Positions 34,962 to 46,790 of a DNA stretch of 64,000 bases are shown here, one piece after another. The translations under genes were made by a program, and so were the position numbers. Source of the DNA: Dama dama. Lineage: Eukaryota; Chordata; Mammalia; Artiodactyla; Cervidae. Within the stretch, counting starts at the first letter, position 1. Every line of letters starts with the position of its first letter. Location: the NCBI RefSeq assembly GCF_033118175.1, contig NC_083693.1:27847981-27911980 (forward strand), read 5' to 3'. The notes under the pieces are model-generated. The model ran no database searches. It was not told the DNA's origin and saw only the letters and a program-made list of their open reading frames with translations.

Positions 34962-35176
34962 ACTCAAGCATGCTAAGTCACTTCAGTTGTGTCTGACTTT
35001 GCAACTCCCTGGACTGTAGCCTGGCAGGCTCCTCTGTCCACGGGGATTCTCCAGGCAAGAATACTGGAGTGGGCTGCCATGCCCTCCGCCAGGGGATCTT
35101 CCCAACCCAGGGAACAAACCCGCATCTCCTGCCTTGGCAGGCAGGTTCTTTACCGCTACTGCCACCTGTGAAGTCC
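34962..35176 (-). repeat. BOV-A2 SINE
   Basis: Minus-strand full copy with GGCAAGAATACTGGAGTGGG and a head ending near CACAGGTGGCAGTAGCGG. Confidence 0.94.
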
Positions 35177-37000
35177 GCTTCATTCAAGTCCTCCTGAACC
35201 CCTCTCTGCCCCCGCCGCCTCCCGTCCTGCGGTGACCCTGCTCCTCACAGGCGCCTTCCATGGAGGAGCCGAGGCTCTGTCTAATCTGACCTCCCCCAGG
35301 ATAGTTAAGCTCTTTTGTAGTTTCTGCAACATCCAGCTCTGCACACCACAGATGCTAAAATAATGGAGCAAGTGAAGTGGATCCAATTGGATTGAAATGA
35401 ATTGGACAGCCCTGGCTTGACTTGAGTCCACAACTCTATTCCTTAAATCCGAGTGTTGGTAAATTCGGCGAACTGGAGCACCCAGCCAGGCTTTCCATGA
35501 GAGGCCTACAGGCAAGTTGGCCATTTGCTCCCCCATCATCTGGGCAACCGGCTCTCTGTCACTTGGCTTTCGGGGGACTGGCTTCTGACAAGTTGCTCCC
35601 TGCGTGCAGTGACCTGATTTTCTGTTGAATGGACCAGAGCAGACAGTGAGCGGAGGGGGGACAGACCTCATGACAGCCTCGGAGACCGCTGAGTACCAGG
35701 GAAGCTCAACCCTGGCCTTTCAGCGACTCTGCGGAAGCACTCCAAGACACCCCAGCCCAGCGAGAGCTGGGAAAAGCCTGGAGGGGGATGCTCACCCTTA
35801 ATTAGGCACTGCCCCTTCCCCGAACCCTCAGAGACCAGCCAGCCAGCCTCGAGCTTCTGTCTGGGCGTTAGGATTCACTCCGCACTCATAGACAGTACCC
35901 CGAGCAGAGGGACCCAGGGGACCCCAACTGCCCCCACCCCTGCCCTTCCCCCACCTCAGAGCAAAAGTTTGACTAAAGCTCAGTGTCTTTGCTTTTATAA
36001 ATCTCTGCCTTTTAATGATGGCTTCAAGGCTGAGGGGAAAAAGGACCATTAAACTCACTGAATAAGTTAATGGGGCAGAGAGAATCTATTTCGGAGCCAC
36101 CCCAGGCTATTTTCCTCTGGAGCTAAAGCCTGAATAAGCAAAAAGAAAAAATTAAAACCGTAGCGCGCATTGCCAATAAATAACCCCCAGTGTAATCTCT
36201 CAGCACCCAGGACTTCATTTGCAGAGATGTTATAATGCAGATCACTTGTAAAACACCTCTGGTCTCAGAGTTCCCCCTGCGGAGGCAGCTGGGGCCTTTT
36301 CAACTACCCAGGTCCTTCTCTCCACAGAAGAGAAGAATGAAGTAAGGGCAGCTCTGATCTGGGCTGCAGGCCCTTTAGGTATCGAGGTGAGAAGATGCCC
36401 CCCCACAAACGTCAGCACACGAAAACAGAGGAGGCCCCAAGACCCTCCAATCCCCCAGCTGTAGAGAGTCCCGGATTCACTGTCCTGAAACTCACAATTC
36501 CCTCCTTCCTCTGCACAGGCCAGCCACCCACCCAGCATCTGGGTTTCCCTGGGCCTGGACAGCTCCACCTCCCCAGAAAACTCTCCTCCTCCTCCCATCC
36601 TCCCTCCCCAGCCCCTCTTCCTCCCCTGACTTCCCACCCTCACCCCCAACCCCACTCCCTGACCACTCCTGGGAGAACAGTGCCTCCCCTGAAGGAAGCC
36701 AGAAACAAGACCCTGAGGGCCGAGAAAGCACAAATAATTAAATAAGTCAGCACTCCTGTTGGTAAATGCTGAATCCCACTAGACACACGTTGTTTACTCT
36801 TTAATATTTAAACATGTTAATTAAATCTCTGAATAAACAAATAGATGTTCGCAAGTGGCATTCCTGACTCGGAGCTCCTTCCCGCATGGGCCTCAGGGCC
36901 TGTCAGGCGGGGCCGGGCCTTCCTCATGGGCCACCGACTGAGGGCAGGTGAGGTTCAGGCCTACCGCCCCTTCCCGGGCAGTCAGGTCAGGCAGTCTGGA
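35177..37000. other. long repeat-poor block with A+T-rich cores
   Basis: No transposon was recognised in about 1.8 kb, which is unusual for this window. A+T-rich segments at 35300-35420, 35960-36240 and 36735-36850 carry TGTTTAC (36791-36797), AATAAACAA (36832-36840) and TTAATTAAAT, which resemble forkhead and homeodomain sites. Candidate conserved enhancer; inference only. Confidence 0.4.
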
Positions 37001-37076
37001 CCCACCGTCAGGGGCTGATGGTCTCCACCTCCCATCCACCCACCGTCAGGGGCTGATGGTCTCCACCTCCCATCCA
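37001..37076. repeat. 38-base tandem duplication, two perfect copies
   Basis: The unit begins CCCACCGTCAGGGGCTGATG and ends CCTCCCATCCA. Copies are 37001-37038 and 37039-37076 with no difference. This is a small minisatellite that may vary in copy number. Confidence 0.95.
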
Positions 37077-37277
37077 GCCACATCTGCCCCTCTCACGACC
37101 CAAGGCTCCCGCTCGGCTCCCCTGACCTTGAAAAAGCCCCACGACCTCTAGGTTCCCTGCATAAACTCCCCTAATTCATTAAGCCATTGATTCATTCATT
37201 TATGTGTGGCTCCAGCCCTGATTTAGCCAGGCAGCTGCTGAGCACTGGAAAAAAAGTAATAATCAAGACTGGACCCC

Positions 37278-37390
37278 AGGACTTCCCTGGTGATTAAGAC
37301 GTCACCTTCCCATCCAGGGGGCGCAGCTTCAATCCCTGGTCCCAAACGCCCCTTAGCCAAAAACAAACAAAAAAAACAAAACAGAAGCAA
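37278..37390 (+). repeat. CHR-type SINE, internally deleted
   Basis: GGACTTCCCTGGTGATTAAG shows loss of the usual GTCCAGTG block. GGGGGCGCAGCTTCAATCCC and an A/C-rich tail follow. Confidence 0.8.
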
Positions 37391-38495
37391 TGTTGACATA
37401 AATTCAATCAAGAGTTTTAAAATAGTCCACATCAAAAAAGAAAAAACTTAAAAAACAAAAAAAGACCGGAGCCCAGTCCTCAACAAGCTCACAACAGTCC
37501 CAAGAAAAAGTCTACCTCCTTCATCCCTGCCTGGCCTGGCCCCTCCCTACCTCTCCAGCCAGAATGAAGATCCTCAAGCTCTTTCAAGTTTCCCATGCTT
37601 TCAGGGCCTCCCTCACACCACTCTCTCATCCTGGAGTAGCATCCATTGCATGGGTCGCCCACCATGGGTCTAATTCACCCTTCAGGTTTCAATTCAGTGT
37701 TCCCTTCCTCTGGAGACCTTCTCCACATGCCCCAGCTATCTGAACCCACAAGCTGGTAAGCTTTCTCCAACACATTTATTGTGCCCATTTAAGATGTAAA
37801 TTGAATCAACTCCTGTTTAAAAGGAAAAGGCTTCCAGAGCCTCTCACTACACTCAGATTAAAGCTGAAACCCCTTCCTGTGGCCTGCAACCCCTCCAACC
37901 TCACCTGCCTCACCCCTCCTCCTTGCTCACTCCATCCCACCTGCCCTACCCTCCTCCAGCCTCTCTCCCATCCCAAAAACATCTAGTCCATTTCCAACTC
38001 AAAAAGAGTTTGCCAGAAAATTCCACCCTCGGGGATATTCCCGAAGCTCTGCCTCTTGCTCACTCTTCAGATAAGAGCTGGACTGTTACTTCCTCCTGGA
38101 GCTGCCCCACCCCAAACCAGGAGCAGCGCCCACTTCCCATCTCCCAATCAAGCTTCTCATCTCATCACTCTGCTCAGTTCCTTTCTAGAACTTATGGCTC
38201 TCTGACACTATCTGAGTGATTTATATCAACAATGATGGCCCCTGCCCATTGAATTTCCAGGCCACAAGACACTTTATCTGTCTTGTGCATCATTGCATCA
38301 CCAATGTGAAGGAATGAAGCTTGTTTGTGTCCCCACCCATGGCCAACCACTTAACTGTGGGCCCTGAGAGGCAGGACCAATCTGGCTGATGCTACAGCCC
38401 TGCGCTCAGCACCCACCTCAGATTGGGAGGTGGGCTGGGGCCCCCTCACACCCCATGTCTGAGTACTCAGCAAGCAGGGAATCATTTCGGAATGA
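37391..38495. other. C/T-rich sequence with possible L2 fossils
   Basis: Between 37510 and 38330 the text (TCTGGAGACCTTCTCCACAT and CAGAGCCTCTCACTACACTC) recalls two diverged antisense L2 pieces. No gene is seen. Confidence 0.35.
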
Positions 38496-38619
38496 CTTTT
38501 TTTTTTTTTTTTTTTGGCTGCATGGCATGCAGGATCCTAGTTCCCTGACCAGGGACTGAACCCATGTTCCCCGTAGTAGAAGCGCAGTCTTACCCACTGG
38601 ACCACCAAGGAAAGTCCCC
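38496..38619 (-). repeat. CHR-type SINE with T21 run
   Basis: A T run on the plus strand (the element's poly-A tail) is followed by GGCTGCATGGCATGCAGGAT and ACCCACTGGACCACCAAGG. Confidence 0.9.
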
Positions 38620-39109
38620 TGGTTACATCACGTCAGGGGGAAATGCAGAACCAGGGCTGCTGTCTGGCCTTCATCTGTCCATGGCACACAGGACCCAGCC
38701 CAGGGAACTGAGTGGGGCCAATCGACTAGGGTGATGGGGAACACAAAGGAAAGAGGCCAACCCCATGCCAGAGAGCACCACACGCCTGCCCGGCCCTGGC
38801 TTCCATGGTGTCAGAGAACACGGAGCTCTGAAAGAACCAGGACCGTCCTTGGGCTGTGGACACCAGAAGGTGCTCCCGAAGAGAGCGCCCTGCTTTTTCT
38901 GCCTGCTTCAGACCTGCTCCCAGGAGCAGCAGCATGTCACAGCAGAAACCCCACGGGCTCTGAGTCAGACAGGCTCCCAGCCTTGCCTCCTACCAGCGGG
39001 GTGACCTTGCCACCCCATGCCGCTCAACTTCTTCATCTGCAAGACAAAGATACAACAGCACCTGTTTCGATGAGTCATGTACATGTGTCTATCCTAACCC
39101 AGATTCATC
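38620..39109. other. unique intronic sequence
   Basis: No repeat or gene recognised. Confidence 0.4.
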
Positions 39110-39715
39110 AAAAGCACCCCCATTGTGTAGACGGGTGCAACCACTCTGGCAAAAGATCTGGCAGTGTCTTAGAAAGTTAAATATCATCCAATCCAGAAAT
39201 TCTACTCCTGGGGACAGACCCAAGAGAGATGAAAGTGTTTGTTCACAAAAAGCCTTGTGCTCGAATGTTCAGAGCGGATTTACCCATAACAGTCCAAAAT
39301 TGGGAATAGTCAGGGTTCCAACAACTAGGAGACTAAACAGACTCGGGTATTCCATGGAATACTACTCAGCAATAGACAAGAACAGCCTGCTCTTGTCTAC
39401 AACATGAATGAACCTCAAAAACATGTTGCTAAATACATTCTGTGCATTTCCATTTATATGAAGCTGTAACTCAGATAAAAGCAATTTACAGTGGGAAAAT
39501 ATCAGAATTGTGGCCACCTCTAGGGAGATGGGGGCAGAGACTAGGGAGGGGTATGGGGGGAACTTTCTGGGTGAAGGGGAATCACCTAGATCTTGCCAGG
39601 TTTGGGTTCCACAGGTGTATACATTTGTCAAAACACAGAATAAACACTTGCAGTTCACACATTCCATTGACTAGAAATACTACCTGCAGTGAAAACAAAT
39701 ACTGAACTCTAGTGT
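39110..39715 (+). mobile_element. old L1-type LINE 3' region
   Basis: TCCAGAAATTCTACTCCTGG, CCATGGAATACTACTCAGCA and ACAACATGAATGAACCTCAA follow the usual order of an old L1 end. No open frame survives. Confidence 0.75.
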
Positions 39716-40004
39716 AATGATATACACACAAAAGTGTTCAGGGAGAGTATAGAATACTAACATCTACAATTTCTTCTGAGATGCATCAGAAAAACAGGAT
39801 GGAAATGAGTGGCTAGAAGGACTAAGAGAAGGAGAGGCCTTATAACAGAGCAAGTAAGTGAAATATTAATTGCAGACTCCAGAGGGTGGGTATATGGCTG
39901 TCCACTGTAAAAATTTTCAGCTTTTCTATAGGCTTAAAAATTTTCATGATGAAATGGTAGATGTCGGAGAATCCTACTTACTTGCACGCCCCAAGGAAAA
40001 ATAG
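39716..40004. other. unique or old-repeat sequence
   Basis: A+T-rich. It may continue the old LINE, but no clear match was seen. Confidence 0.3.
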
Positions 40005-40120
40005 GATCACCGACTCAATGGACATGAATTTGAGCAAACTCCAAGAGACCGCCCGTGCGGTAGTCCATGGGGTCACAAGGAGTCATATACAACTTAACAA
40101 CTGAACAGCAATAACAACAA
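40005..40120 (+). mobile_element. BovB LINE 3' fragment
   Basis: ACCGACTCAATGGACATGAA and GAGCAAACTCCAAGAGA, then GTCCATGGGGTCACAAGGAG, ending AACTGAACAGCAATAACAAC. Confidence 0.85.
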
Positions 40121-40632
40121 ACAAAGGAAAGCAATTTCATAGCCCCATTTCGAGGAAGTTCTTCCTTCCTGTAAACAGATCACCGTACGCTGTGGTCCCA
40201 GCCCACTGAGACTTTTGGTGCGGGGAGCGGGTGTCTAACTTGGTGGTGACACAAATCAGGTACTCACCGGTAATTGCTGAAATAATTAAACTAGCCAATT
40301 CATAAGAGAGACAGTGCATAGTGCATTTGATATGGGTTATTTTCCGATTTCCACCTGCAATCTGCTAAACATCAGACCACCAGAGAGTTGTCCTCGGGGG
40401 CCCTTTTCATACTCTGCACTGGCTCCCTTTTACCCCCTTGTTTCTCCTATGAATGCACAACCTCCCCCACAGGGCTCCTTGGCTCACAAGGGCCAAACAA
40501 GCAGATATGTTTAAAGCATCAGCAGCCAGAGGCACCAAAAAATGAGGACAATTCAGCTTTTCTACACTCAAGAAGTCTAAGACTCTATTTTCATTTCAGC
40601 AGACATGCAAATTGTCTGTCTTACGGCTGTTT
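40121..40632. other. unique intronic sequence
   Basis: No repeat or gene recognised. Confidence 0.4.
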
Positions 40633-40845
40633 TAGGGCTTCCCTGGTGGCTTAGATGGTGAAGAATCTGCCTACAATGCAGGGGACCCTGGTTTTATTCC
40701 CTGGGTTGCAAAAATCCCTGGAGAAGGGAATGGTAACCCACTCTAGCATTCTTGCCTAGAGAATCCCATGGACAGAGGAGCCTGGCAGGCTACTGTCCAC
40801 GGGGTCACAAAGTCAGACATGACTCAACAACTAACACACACACAG
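40633..40845 (+). repeat. BOV-A2 SINE
   Basis: From GGGCTTCCCTGGTGGCTTAG to CAACAACTAACACACACACA. Confidence 0.94.
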
Positions 40846-41110
40846 GGTTGTTCTAAGCTGACATGTATCCCCCCAAAATTCATAAGCTGAACTCCTAAGC
40901 CCCAGTACTTCCAAATGTGACTCTATATGGAGGTAAGGTCTTTAAAGAGATAATTAAGTTAAAATGGGGTCATCAGGCTCTAATGCATTATGACTGATGT
41001 CATAAAATGAAAGGATTTAGGACAAAAACACAGAAAAGACCATGTGAAGACACAAAAGGATATGGCCATTGGCAAATCAAGAAGAGAGGCTGAACGTTGG
41101 CTCTATTTTA
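40846..41110 (+). repeat. MaLR-type LTR (MLT1/MST-like), partial
   Basis: CCCCCCAAAATTCATAAGCT, GGTCTTTAAAGAGATAATTA and GACCATGTGAAGACACAAAA are typical of the old non-coding LTRs of the ERVL-MaLR group. The right end is lost. It is a fossil LTR without genes. Confidence 0.82.
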
Positions 41111-41442
41111 ACTACAAATCTAGTGGGCGCGGTCATCTTTTTATTGCTTGAAGCTTTTCAAGTGTCATCTTAATAGAGAAAAAACAAAGGATTATACATT
41201 AAACACCTTATTTATCCATCACCTGGAATTAATACATATTACCATTTTGTCAGATGCGAAGGTCTCCAAATCAGAAGGAAAATATCACAGATGAAGTTAA
41301 GAGTCCTGTGTTTACCCTTTATTTCCCCTTCCTCTCTTCCTATAGAGAAGCCTCTCATGAAATCGCTCTGTATTCAGCCCATGGTCTTATCTTTTTACTA
41401 CATATCTTTGTGTATAAACAGTATATTATATTGGTCATTGTG
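41111..41442. other. A+T-rich, possibly old-repeat sequence
   Basis: CATCACCTGGAATTAATACA and ATTACCATTTTGTC resemble an old mammalian repeat; unassigned. Confidence 0.3.
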
Positions 41443-41625
41443 GTTTCTTTAAACTGAAGTATAGTTGATTTACAACGTTGTGTTAATTACAGCAAAGAAA
41501 TTCAGTTATACATATATACATACATTTGTTTCTTTTCTCTTCCATTATGGTTTATTATGGAATATTGAATATTTTACATATATGGTATGTCATTTTGCAA
41601 CTTGTTGTGTTTTTTTTTTTAAGTT
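41443..41625 (-). mobile_element. L1 3' end fragment
   Basis: TTTAAACTGAAGTATAGTTG, ATTTACAACGTTGTGTTAAT and TTCAGTTATACATATATACA are ruminant L1 end text in minus orientation. Confidence 0.75.
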
Positions 41626-41764
41626 TAGCCAGGCTATTACACAGAGAACAGGGTTTTCAATGCAACAGCTATGCAGGATTCCAGCCAAATGCACACATGA
41701 TTCCTCATCCCTTTCCCTCCTGAAGACATGGTGAGCTGGTTCCCAATTGGTTTGCAATGAACAT

Positions 41765-42175
41765 GGAACCACGGCCTCTGAAGTCAGCCTGGGTTTGAGT
41801 CCTAACTCTGCCATGAACAGTTATGGTCTTACTCAAGCTCTTGCATCTTTCAGCCTTAATCTCTTCATTTGTGAAATAAGAGCAGTTCTCCGCTCACAGG
41901 ATGTGTGTGTTAGTCGTTCAGTCCTGTCTGGCTCTTTGTGACCCCGTGGACTGTAGCCCACCAGGCTCTTCTGTCCATGGGATTCTCCAGGCAAGAATAC
42001 TGGAGTGGGTTGCCATGCCCTCCTCCAGGGGATCTTCTGGACCCAGGGATCGAACCTGCATCTCTTGTGTCTCCTGCAGTGGTAGACCATTCATACGATG
42101 GAGTGGATTAAATGAGACGCTACATACACTGCCTGGCCCAGAGCAAGGGCTCAAAACCAGCTGCCTTGACCTACT
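41765..42175 (+). repeat. MIR SINE split by BOV-A2
   Basis: The left part to about 41900 has GGGTTTGAGTCCTAACTCTG and TTAATCTCTTCATTTGTG. The right part from about 42084 has GATTAAATGAGACGC and CTGCCTGGCCCAGAGCAAGG. Together they make one MIR. Confidence 0.78.
41901..42083 (-). repeat. BOV-A2 SINE nested in MIR
   Basis: Minus-strand copy with AGTCGTTCAGTCCTGTCTGG and ACCCAGGGATCGAACCTGCA. The head is cut short at the right. Confidence 0.93.
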
Positions 42176-42860
42176 GTGTGCCTCTGAGGCTGAAAAGATA
42201 GAGCAATCAATAAACACAAGTCTGGACAACGAAGACCATCTCAGCAATGGGGCCAGTGACAGGCAGAGCTCTGGTGGACAGGATGAAGGCCAGAGGGCTT
42301 CCGGGCAAGGACAGTGGCCTGAGCAGAAGACTAGGAGTAGGAAACGCTTGGGGATGTTTCAGGAATGCCCAGTTGATGGGTTTGGCAGGGGCAGACGGTT
42401 CTCATGGGGGAAGAGCGGGGGGCAAGATTAGGACAGATCCTGAAGCCAGAACACGAACGCCGAAGGCTCAACTTCACCCCGGGAGCAGTTAGGACCCGAC
42501 TGAGGTTCCTGAGCTGCAGTCACCGAATTCACCTCCCTGCCACCCAAATAGTTTTTAAAGTCAACTTTGAGCCTGGGAGGCATTCCAAAAAACAGCCGTT
42601 CTTTCATTTCTCAACTGCATATCAGATGACATAGGTCAGAGCATGTTCAGTCAAGCCCAGCCCTGCTGGGAAAAGGTGAGTTGGGGGTCAAGGTCAGGAC
42701 GGAGCCAAGCATCATTTGGGAGGAGTGCAGAGAGAAGAGACAAAAGGGAAAGGGAAAGAGAACTCAGCATCCGGGGGAGCACCACCAGAACGTGCTTAGG
42801 GGCGGGTAGTGTTCTTCAGGAATAACATATTCAAACATTCTGCAGCCTGGGAAACTTCAT
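42176..42860. other. unique intronic sequence
   Basis: No confident repeat or gene. A 176-codon plus-strand ORF reaching in from the SINE (41901-42431) is a chance reading. Confidence 0.4.
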
Positions 42861-43072
42861 AAAGGGCTTCCCATGTGGCGGAGGGGTAAAAGAACCTGCC
42901 TGCCAATGCAGGAGACGCAAGTTCAATCCCTGGGTCAGGAAGGTCCACTGGAGAAGGAAATGGCCACCCAACTCTAGATTCCTGTCTGGGAAATCCCATG
43001 GACAGAGGGCCCTGGCAGGCTACAGTCTGTGGGGTCCCAAAGAGTCGGACACCACTGAGCACGCATGCAAAC
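42861..43072 (+). repeat. BOV-A2 SINE
   Basis: GGGCTTCCCATGTGGCGGAG to CGGACACCACTGAGCACG. TCATAAA on both flanks suggests the target duplication. Confidence 0.93.
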
Positions 43073-43892
43073 ATCATAAAAGCCTTACGCGGAACACCAC
43101 ACCAGCTCTGACCTCACTTCGGAGAGCACAGTCTGAAAGCTGCCAGTGTGACAGTCGTCCTGGAAGTGTGGTCCCTGGGACAGCAGCGTCCGCCTCACCT
43201 GGGCACTGACGAGAAATGGCCTCCTCCGGCCCCATCGCAAATCCTCACAGCGGAATCAGACACTCTGGGCCAGGGTCCGGCAGCCAGGGCTTTGGCCAGA
43301 GGACGCACACAGAAGCGTGAGGACCCCCAGGGTCTGACCCCACACCCCTCCTCCCCACAGGGTCCACCCCCTGAGACATCCTTCTGCAGCCTCGGGGCTC
43401 CCTAACCTTCCACCCCATCCACAACCCCCACGTTAGAAGTATGAGGTCAAAGCCAGAAGAGGAATCGGAAGTCACCCGGTCAAGCCCCCAAGATGAAATA
43501 TAAGAAAACAGAGGCTCAGAGACGGCCAGTGCCTTGCCCAGACTCACTCACTGAATCCGTGGCCATGATGGGACAGACCGCACAGACCACTCCGTCCTGC
43601 CTCAATGTCCTCACTCAGAGGACATTCTCAGGATGTGGCCAAGACACATGCTCCCACAAAATTCAGAGATCCCGAGCACCACTGGGCCCCAGGGCCCCTC
43701 CTGCCCCACCCTCCTCCCCGGCACCAATGTCAGAAGCAGAACACCGCAGAACTCACTGTGCCCTACTGGCCAGGGGTGATGGGAGCTGTGCGGGCAGGGG
43801 GCTGGGTCTAGGACTAAAGCCACAGGACTGGCGGGGGTGGGTGGGCAGGAACTGAGGGGGTCTGTGACACAGGGTGGGTGGGGGGGGTGTGA
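43073..43892 (-). repeat. unique sequence with a partial MIR
   Basis: At about 43480-43570, AAAACAGAGGCTCAGAGACG and CCTTGCCCAGACTCACTCAC are MIR core in reverse. The rest is G+C-rich unique sequence. Confidence 0.5.
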
Positions 43893-44068
43893 TCAGGGGC
43901 TTCAGAGCAGACCTGCTGATTCAAACCTCAGCTCAGCCACTTCCTGATCTCGTGACCCAGGACAAGTGTGATAGCCTCTCTGTGCCTCAGTTTCCCCACC
44001 CATAAGATGAAGATGCTAATGCTAACCTACTTCATTGGATTGTGCTGAGAGCGAAACAGGATTAAAAT
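43893..44068 (+). repeat. MIR SINE
   Basis: Runs CTGATTCAAACCTCAGCTCA, CTCTGTGCCTCAGTTTCCCC and ATAAGATGAAGATGCTAATG. Confidence 0.85.
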
Positions 44069-44192
44069 CAGACTGTCCCATATATAAAAGAATGTATATC
44101 TGTGTGCAACTGAGCCACTCTGCTCTACAGCAAAAATCAAATGACACTGTAAATCAACTATACTTCAATTAAAAATAAATTTTAAAAAAACA
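44069..44192 (+). mobile_element. L1 3' end fragment
   Basis: CTGTGTGCAACTGAGCCACT, GTAAATCAACTATACTTCAA and TTAAAAATAAATTTT are the closing bases of a ruminant L1. Confidence 0.75.
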
Positions 44193-46367
44193 GACTGTCC
44201 TGAGAATAGCACCTGGGACCTGGTCACCGCACAGTGCCTGCCCTCCCAGTCATCAGTCAAGTTTCCCTAGAAGATTCCTCCAGCAGCTGTTCTGCTGAAG
44301 GTAAAGCTGGGGGCCACAGAGGCATGGGAGCCAAGAGAACAAGGTGCCCTGCACTCCGGGCAGGTGTGGGCACCATCCACAAGCTAGGATCTGCGGTGGG
44401 TCTGTGAGAGATTCTGGCAGGAATAAGCCCGTCCCATTCGACAAGTCTCTCTGGAGTCTCTATGAGGTACCCGCTACGGCCCTCTGCACCCACAGGGAGG
44501 AAAGGTCCAGGACCCTGATGCCAGCCAGGGCACGTGGGCGCCACTCCCAGAGAGTCTCTGCAGGACTAAGATGCTGGCTGAGCACCCTCTCTGCCCAGCG
44601 ACCCTCCTGGGCATGTGAGGGCAGGCACCTGGGAAGTAACAGGGTGGCGTTCCAAGGTCAGAACACTCCTGATCAGAGTCCAGGAAACAGGTGAGTCGCC
44701 TGCCAGTAGCAGGGGTAGGATGGGGAGCAGCAGAGAGTGGAGTGGCCGTTTCCATGGAGACAGGACGGGACCCTGGATCACGATGCCTGCAGGAGGGGTA
44801 AGCCGGTCCTCCTCCCCTGCAGCTTCCCCAGGCCCGGGCCTGGCTCTGAGCTGAGAAGGGCAGCCCCCGATGGGCTGGGCAGAGGGTCAGCTGGGTGCTG
44901 CGAGAGGGAAGCTGGGCTCAGTCCTGGACCAAGGCGTGGAGCCAGTCTTCACTTGCCCTCCCAGGCGCTCACCCCATCCCCTGACCCACACCCACCCCAT
45001 CACCCTCTGACGGAACGTCTCCCAGGAACTTGGCCTGGGGGCCCAAGGGGACCTGGCCACACACTCGGCACCCTGGCCCACCATCCCCAGAGCACAGAGG
45101 TCAACTCCAGGTGGAAAGAAAAGGGGCTTGACCTTACACGTCTTGTAACTACGGGGAAAACACAGACCCAGCTGTCCGGCAAGAACTGCCTGCCTTTTTC
45201 CCAGCTCTCACAAAAGGGGCCGGCCCAGCAGTGGCTCTCAAATAAACATGCTGAATAAATGCAGAAATCAGGAAATGAGCGAGTGCCTGGGGAGAGGCTC
45301 AGCGACACCTCCTGGAACCCGATGTTCTTGGCTTCTTCCCTCTCCAGCTCACTCCCTCCCCTAGGGTGCCCCGGGGTCACCTTCCCCCACCCCCCCACCC
45401 CCGGCCCCCAAATCTCTGTCGCTTACAATCAGAAAGTGACAGGAGAAGAAACACAATTCTCCTCTCCTGACTTCTGTTTGCTGCTTCCCCTACGATCCCA
45501 CGGGGCCTCTGTGGACAGACAGCAGGACGATGAGTCAAGGTCACGGCTAGGGCCACACCCTGACGGCCAGCTCCACTGTGTTCAATCAGATGAACTCAAA
45601 AGCAGGTAGACCTAGAATTTTTAAATCTCCATTTAGAAAAAGCCATCCCCTCTCCTCCTGGGGAAGCTCTATTTTCACATCTCTATGCTTTTCTTTCAAA
45701 TTTTCCATTAAATACGTTTTCTAAAATTCTTCCCTGCTTCTCTCGAGACAGCCCTCCGAGCTATAGATCCCCTGACTAATGCGGGCCACCCTGACTTGAT
45801 TCTGAACCCCAAGAGAGAGGGGCCACGGCCTTCTACATTTGAGGGTCCCATCCCAAGGCTGAGCACTGTGCCTGGCACACGGCTGGAGCCCGGGGCAGGG
45901 ACAGAAAAGGGTTGGCCCCTTCTCTCCTGGGCCTGCCAACCCAGACAGTGCCTCCGCCCAAGCTTCCCCCCAAGAGGCCAGAGGCTGGCCGGGCCTGGGC
46001 AGGTGAGGCAGGCAGCTAGACACCTGGGCCCCCATAGTCCGGGGCCAGACACAGCTCAGCCTCCACGGTGAGGGGACACACATCAGCACCAGGCCCCTGT
46101 TGACGATCCGTTATGCACTTGGAAGTCAGTCTTTTGAGAAGACAGAATACAAGGCCTCCCCCTTCAGCTCCCACCCAGGGACAGACACCCCCAGAGGACA
46201 CGGAGCCTCCTAGGCAACAGGGAACTCTTCGGCCACAGGCCACAGGCTCCAGAAAGCCAGGCACCTCTTTCCACGCCCTCCCCTTCACTGCCAGGGGCTG
46301 CCGGGAGCCCTCGCTCATTCCCAGGGCCTCCAAGACAAGGCTTCTGCCAGGGACGAGGACTCTACCC
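44193..46367. other. long unique G+C-rich block
   Basis: About 2.2 kb without a recognised transposon. Overlapping ORFs on both strands (up to 173 codons) show no family. The A+T-richer part at 45600-45740 could be conserved non-coding DNA. Confidence 0.4.
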
Positions 46368-46413
46368 CTCCCCCCCGCCCCCGCCCCCTCCCCCTCCCCC
46401 TCCCCCTCCCCAT
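46368..46413. repeat. (CCCCCT)n tract, G-quadruplex candidate
   Basis: CCCCCTCCCCC-type repeats on the plus strand give at least five G4-G6 runs separated by single bases on the minus strand, which is the transcribed sense of NTRK3. This favours a G-quadruplex in the pre-mRNA. Confidence 0.85.
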
Positions 46414-46753
46414 TCCTCATGTTATTTCCCACTTGGTGTCTTGTCGCCACATTTGTTAAAATGACTGCCACTTAGGAGGTGGCAAGGAGTCAGAAACACA
46501 ATCTGGAGCAAAGCTGATATTAAATAACTTCCTGAGCCTGGCGCGTCTGCCAAGGCTCCCTCCTGGATCTCAGGTGGATAATGAAGAAGCTACAAATGAT
46601 GAGGAGCCAGCAGCACCCCAATTCCAGCTTCAGAGCCACGCCTCCATGGGGGGAAGCCCCTTCCTTCTCTGGGCTGGACTTTCTGCACCAGGAAAGCCTA
46701 AAGTAAATCCTTCCCACGTCATCCCACACCCCTAGACACACACATGCCCGTGT

Positions 46754-46756
<3 letters not shown>
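46414..46756. other. unique intronic sequence
   Basis: No repeat or gene recognised. Confidence 0.4.
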
Positions 46757-46789
<33 letters not shown>

Positions 46790-46790
46790 A
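46757..46790. repeat. (CA)n microsatellite
   Basis: About 15 CA units with a TA step near the end. Confidence 0.95.

Noticed and set aside
40846..41110. LTR as part of an endogenous retrovirus with genes
   Set aside because: Only a partial, old MaLR-type LTR is present; no internal coding region was seen next to it.
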